A DNA stretch of 17,643 bases from Cytophagales bacterium (GTDB lineage: Bacteria; Bacteroidota; Bacteroidia; Cytophagales; Cyclobacteriaceae). The translations under genes and the position numbers were made by a program. The notes beneath the pieces were generated by a model that saw nothing but the letters and a program-made list of their open reading frames with translations, did no database searches and was not told the origin of the DNA. The stretch covers positions 1-17,643 of the forward strand of contig JAHEMU010000014.1 in the NCBI GenBank assembly GCA_024643485.1, given 5' to 3'. Shown in pieces: positions 14,708-17,643 of this stretch. The stretch's first letter is position 1. Each line of letters begins with the position of its first letter.

Positions 14708-15430
14708 TTATGGCTTGTCTTCTTTTAACCCTTCAGAATTTTCTTCCTCTGAAATTAAATCATTCGGACTCTCAGTTGCTTCTATTGCTTCCGTAACTAC
14801 CTCACTTTCATTTTCCGCATCTACTTCCTCATCCGTAATAGTATCTTTTTCAAATTCAACAGGATTAAAATATCTTTTCTGGTAAATCAAGATGAATAAC
14901 ACTCCTAAGAAAATAGAACTATCCGCAATATTAAAAACCGGACTGAAAAACAAAAAGTAATCGCCGCCTAAAAAAGGCACCCACTCTGGCCAATAGCCTT
15001 CAAACATAGGGAAGTAAAGCATATCAATTACCTGACCATGGAACCAAGGACTAGGTGAATCTGCCGGTGCATTATCTAACAAAACACCATAAAATGTGCT
15101 ATCGATTACGTTTCCTATTGCTCCTCCAAGAATCAAAGACATACAGATAATAAGGCCTGCTTTTGCCTTATTTTTAAACAAGCTTATTATATAATAAGAA
15201 ATTCCAACCGCCGCAATTAATCTAAAAATGGTCAGTGCTAATTTTCCGTATTCAGAATTCCATTTGATACCGAAAGCCATCCCCGGGTTCAATAGATAAT
15301 GTATTTTAAACCAATCGCCTAAAACATTGATTTCCGAATGCAAATCCATGGTATTATATACCCACATTTTTGAAATCTGATCGATTAAAATAACCGAAAA
15401 TGCAATTAGAAAATATTTATATAACTTCAT
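14708..15430 (-). CDS. lspA: lipoprotein signal peptidase (signal peptidase II) with acidic tail
   Basis: LspA is the inner-membrane aspartyl protease that removes signal peptides from lipid-modified prolipoproteins. Signatures: DQISK near the N-terminus (17-21), YLLNPGMAFGI (45-55), GGAIGNVID (102-110), and the catalytic pair Asp136 in GQVIDMLYF and Asp170 in FNIADSSIF. Four membrane helices are visible (about 5-24, 63-84, 91-108, 168-184). At 240 residues it is longer than the E. coli enzyme (164). Part of the excess is a loop between the two catalytic motifs (140-165), which I recall as usual in Bacteroidota. The rest is a 50-residue tail (191-240) with 20 acidic and 3 basic residues, probably disordered and cytoplasmic. 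The ATG overlaps the ileS stop by 4 bases, so translation is likely coupled. Confidence 0.95.
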   Translation of the reverse strand: MKLYKYFLIAFSVILIDQISKMWVYNTMDLHSEINVLGDWFKIHYLLNPGMAFGIKWNSEYGKLALTIFRLIAAVGISYYIISLFKNKAKAGLIICMSLILGGAIGNVIDSTFYGVLLDNAPADSPSPWFHGQVIDMLYFPMFEGYWPEWVPFLGGDYFLFFSPVFNIADSSIFLGVLFILIYQKRYFNPVEFEKDTITDEEVDAENESEVVTEAIEATESPNDLISEEENSEGLKEDKP

Positions 15431-17643
15431 ACAGTTTCCACTTTTACAATAAGTTCAATTTCATCAATTTGAATTTCAATCCCATCCGAAATTACATCAG
15501 CAAATGTTATTTCCTTCGCTTGAATTTCGGTACAAATATAACCTTCAAATGCTTCAACAGCCGATTTAAGCTCTACGGAACCTGACTGTATAGCCAAAGA
15601 GATTTTATCTTGCACTTCCATCCCTGTATCTTTTCTGATATTCTGAATACGGTTAACCAAATCTCTTGCAATTCCTTCTTTCTTCAACACATCAGTTAGC
15701 GTAATGTCAAGAGCCACCGTAACCATCCCTTCCGAAGCCACCGACCATCCAGGGATATCTGCATAGGAAACTTCCACATCCTCGTGAGTCAATTCAATTG
15801 ATAAATCACCAATTGTGGTCTTCAATGAACCCGTGGATTCTAATTCAGCAAGTTGATCAGCATGTAAGCCCGTAATGAAAGCGGAAACTACCTTGGTGTC
15901 TTTGCCATAAATTTGACCGATTCTTCGGAAATTTGGTTTGACTTTCTTCACCAATACTCCCGATTCTTCACCTACAAATTCAATTTCCTTTATGTTTACT
16001 TCCGTTTTGATAATATCTTCAACGGCCATAATTTGATCTTTAAAATGAGCACTTTGAAGAGGTAACAAAATTTTAGACAAAGGTTGTCTAACTTTTAATT
16101 TATGCTGCTTTCTTAACGAGTGAACTAATGAACTGATCGTTTGAGCGAGGTCCATTTTTTCTTCTAAAAGGGTATCAATTGCTGAAGAATTAACTTCAGG
16201 ATACGAAGCCAAGTGCACCGATTCTGCTTTTTCCACACCCGCTACCTTATTTAAATCCTGAAATAACGATTCAGAATAGAAAGGAGCAATTGGTGCTGCC
16301 AATTTAGAAATGGTAATCAAGCATTCGAACAAGGTTTGATATGCAGCCATTTTATCTGCAGAGTACTCTCCCTTCCAGAATCGCTTTCTATTTAACCGAA
16401 CATACCAATTACTTAGTTCGTTGATCGTAAAATCTTGTATTGCTCGAGCTGCTTTTGTTGGCTCGTATTGTTGAAGAGCTTCCTTAGCTTGAAGAGTAGT
16501 TGTGTTTAATCTCGATAATATCCATCGATCACTTTCTGTCCTTTCGCTAATTGGAATCGCCTCTTCTGAATAAGTGAACCCATCCAAATTTGCATACAAA
16601 GCAAAAAAGTTATAGGTGTTATGAAGAGTACCAAAGAAACGTCTACGCACCTCATCAACTCCCAGCACATTAAATTTCAAATTGTCCCATGGATTTGCAT
16701 TGGCAATCATATACCAACGCGTAGCATCAGGGCCGTACTGAGATAAAACTTCAAATGGGTTAATGGCATTCCCTAATCGCTTCGACATTTTATTGCCGTC
16801 TTTATCGAGAACTAATCCGTTAGCAATCACATTTTTGAATGCCACTCGATCGAATAACAAGGCCCCAAGTGCATGAAGCGTGAAAAACCATCCACGTGTT
16901 TGATCTACACCCTCTGCAATGAAATCAGCAGGGAAGTTTTCTTCAAAGGTCTCTTGGTTTTCGAATGGATAATGCCATTGAGCGTAAGGCATAGCGCCGG
17001 AGTCGAACCACACATCAACCAAATCAGGGATGCGATTCATCGGCTCACCTTTGGAACTTGTCAGAACCACATCATCTACGAACGGTCGATGTGGATCAAA
17101 TTCTTCAGGCAACTCTGCCTTCATAAATCCTTTTTCAACCGAAACTTTGACTTCTTGTCTCAATTCATCGATCGAGCCAATACATTTTTCTTCAGACTTA
17201 TCTTCGGTAACCCAAATTGGAAGTGGGGTTCCCCAAAATCTTGACCGGCTTAAATTCCAATCCACCATATTTTCTAACCAATTACCAAACCTGCCCTTTC
17301 CGGTAGATTCTGGTTTCCAGTTAATGGTATTATTTAGTTCTACCATACGATCCTTTATCGCGGTAGTTTTTATAAACCAACTATTAAGGGGATAATATAA
17401 AATAGGCTTATCAGTTCTCCAACAATGAGGATAACTATGCTCGTATTTCTCTACCTTAAACGCCTTGTTTTCTTCTTTTAGCTTGATTGCTATTTGAACA
17501 TCCAGCGGCTTTTCAGGAGCTTCACCTTCAGCATAATATTCATTTTTGACATAAATACCTGCAAAATCAGTGATTTCTTTTACGTATTTGCCTTCCTTAT
17601 CAACGATGGGTATATCGAACCCCTCTTCATCTTTAACGAATAC
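15427..17643 (-). CDS. ileS: isoleucyl-tRNA synthetase, C-terminal two thirds (5' end outside window)
   Basis: IleRS charges tRNA-Ile and edits misactivated valine. The frame is open through the right edge of the window, so 738 codons are seen and the start lies beyond 17643. Met at 17344-17346 is internal: the same frame upstream reads HSYPHCWRTDKPILYYPL, a conserved IleRS stretch. Further on are LSRSRFWGTPLPIW, VDVWFDSGAMPYAQWHYP, GVDQTRGWFFTLH and the KMSKR loop (16777-16791), then the anticodon-binding domain with SNWYVRLNRKRFW. The C-terminal extension with WSVASEGMVTVALDITLT and GIARDLVNRIQNIR is that of the long, eukaryote-like type 2 enzymes (about 1100 residues), so about a third is missing. 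The HIGH motif and most of the editing domain are upstream. It is followed directly by lspA with a 4-base overlap. Confidence 0.96.
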   Translation of the reverse strand, partial: VFVKDEEGFDIPIVDKEGKYVKEITDFAGIYVKNEYYAEGEAPEKPLDVQIAIKLKEENKAFKVEKYEHSYPHCWRTDKPILYYPLNSWFIKTTAIKDRMVELNNTINWKPESTGKGRFGNWLENMVDWNLSRSRFWGTPLPIWVTEDKSEEKCIGSIDELRQEVKVSVEKGFMKAELPEEFDPHRPFVDDVVLTSSKGEPMNRIPDLVDVWFDSGAMPYAQWHYPFENQETFEENFPADFIAEGVDQTRGWFFTLHALGALLFDRVAFKNVIANGLVLDKDGNKMSKRLGNAINPFEVLSQYGPDATRWYMIANANPWDNLKFNVLGVDEVRRRFFGTLHNTYNFFALYANLDGFTYSEEAIPISERTESDRWILSRLNTTTLQAKEALQQYEPTKAARAIQDFTINELSNWYVRLNRKRFWKGEYSADKMAAYQTLFECLITISKLAAPIAPFYSESLFQDLNKVAGVEKAESVHLASYPEVNSSAIDTLLEEKMDLAQTISSLVHSLRKQHKLKVRQPLSKILLPLQSAHFKDQIMAVEDIIKTEVNIKEIEFVGEESGVLVKKVKPNFRRIGQIYGKDTKVVSAFITGLHADQLAELESTGSLKTTIGDLSIELTHEDVEVSYADIPGWSVASEGMVTVALDITLTDVLKKEGIARDLVNRIQNIRKDTGMEVQDKISLAIQSGSVELKSAVEAFEGYICTEIQAKEITFADVISDGIEIQIDEIELIVKVETV

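Noticed and set aside
17344..17346. ATG as the start of IleS
   Set aside because: The same frame continues to the window edge and encodes conserved IleRS sequence, including HCWRTDKP.
1..17643. A mobile element, defence system or biosynthetic cluster
   Set aside because: No transposase, integrase, terminal repeats, CRISPR repeats, restriction or toxin-antitoxin genes are seen; composition and gene content look like uniform core chromosome.

Overview
The window is a compact, AT-rich stretch of housekeeping chromosome from a member of the Bacteroidota, most likely a Cytophagales-type bacterium. The reasons are: promoter-like boxes of the TAnnTTTG type; starts with no clear Shine-Dalgarno sequence; an enlarged NusB with a large insertion; a long LspA; an IleS of the eukaryote-like (type 2) form; and a NusB, DUF1573, YajC, YbbR, CoaE gene order that I recall from this phylum. 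I see no tRNA, rRNA, CRISPR array, insertion sequence, phage gene or other sign of recent transfer.

Layout. (1) 2-1179, + strand: the C-terminal part of NAD kinase, overlapping by one base a small exported beta-barrel-like protein. (2) 1185-4049, - strand: an ABC exporter half-transporter, then a MoxR-type AAA+ ATPase, converging on block 1 with only 5 bases between. (3) 4198-9279, + strand: leucine dehydrogenase, NusB, a YtxH-family protein and a DUF1573 lipoprotein; then a strong intrinsic terminator and a probable new promoter; then YajC, a YbbR/CdaR-like protein and CoaE. (4) 9236-11057, - strand: ScpA and a YbhN/UPF0104 membrane protein, whose 3' end overlaps coaE by 44 bases. (5) 11229-14129, + strand: Dxs, a 243-base AT-rich spacer with a nested dyad, and a membrane protein with a zinc-ribbon tail, closed by a near-perfect bidirectional terminator. 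(6) 14405-17643, - strand: IleS (N-terminus outside the window), LspA and an 87-residue protein of unknown function.

The genes serve core functions: NADP supply (NadK), CoA (CoaE), isoprenoid precursors (Dxs), chromosome condensation (ScpA), transcription antitermination (NusB), translation (IleS), protein export (YajC) and lipoprotein maturation (LspA). DUF1573 carries a lipoprotein signal that LspA would process.

I did not find an undescribed multi-gene system. The items most worth a second look are the nested inverted repeat over the promoter-like box at 13313-13354, the membrane protein downstream of it that looks like a decayed double zinc ribbon, the unpaired ABC exporter with Asp in place of the catalytic Glu, the MoxR ATPase without its usual partners, and the 87-residue protein at the end of the ileS-lspA operon.
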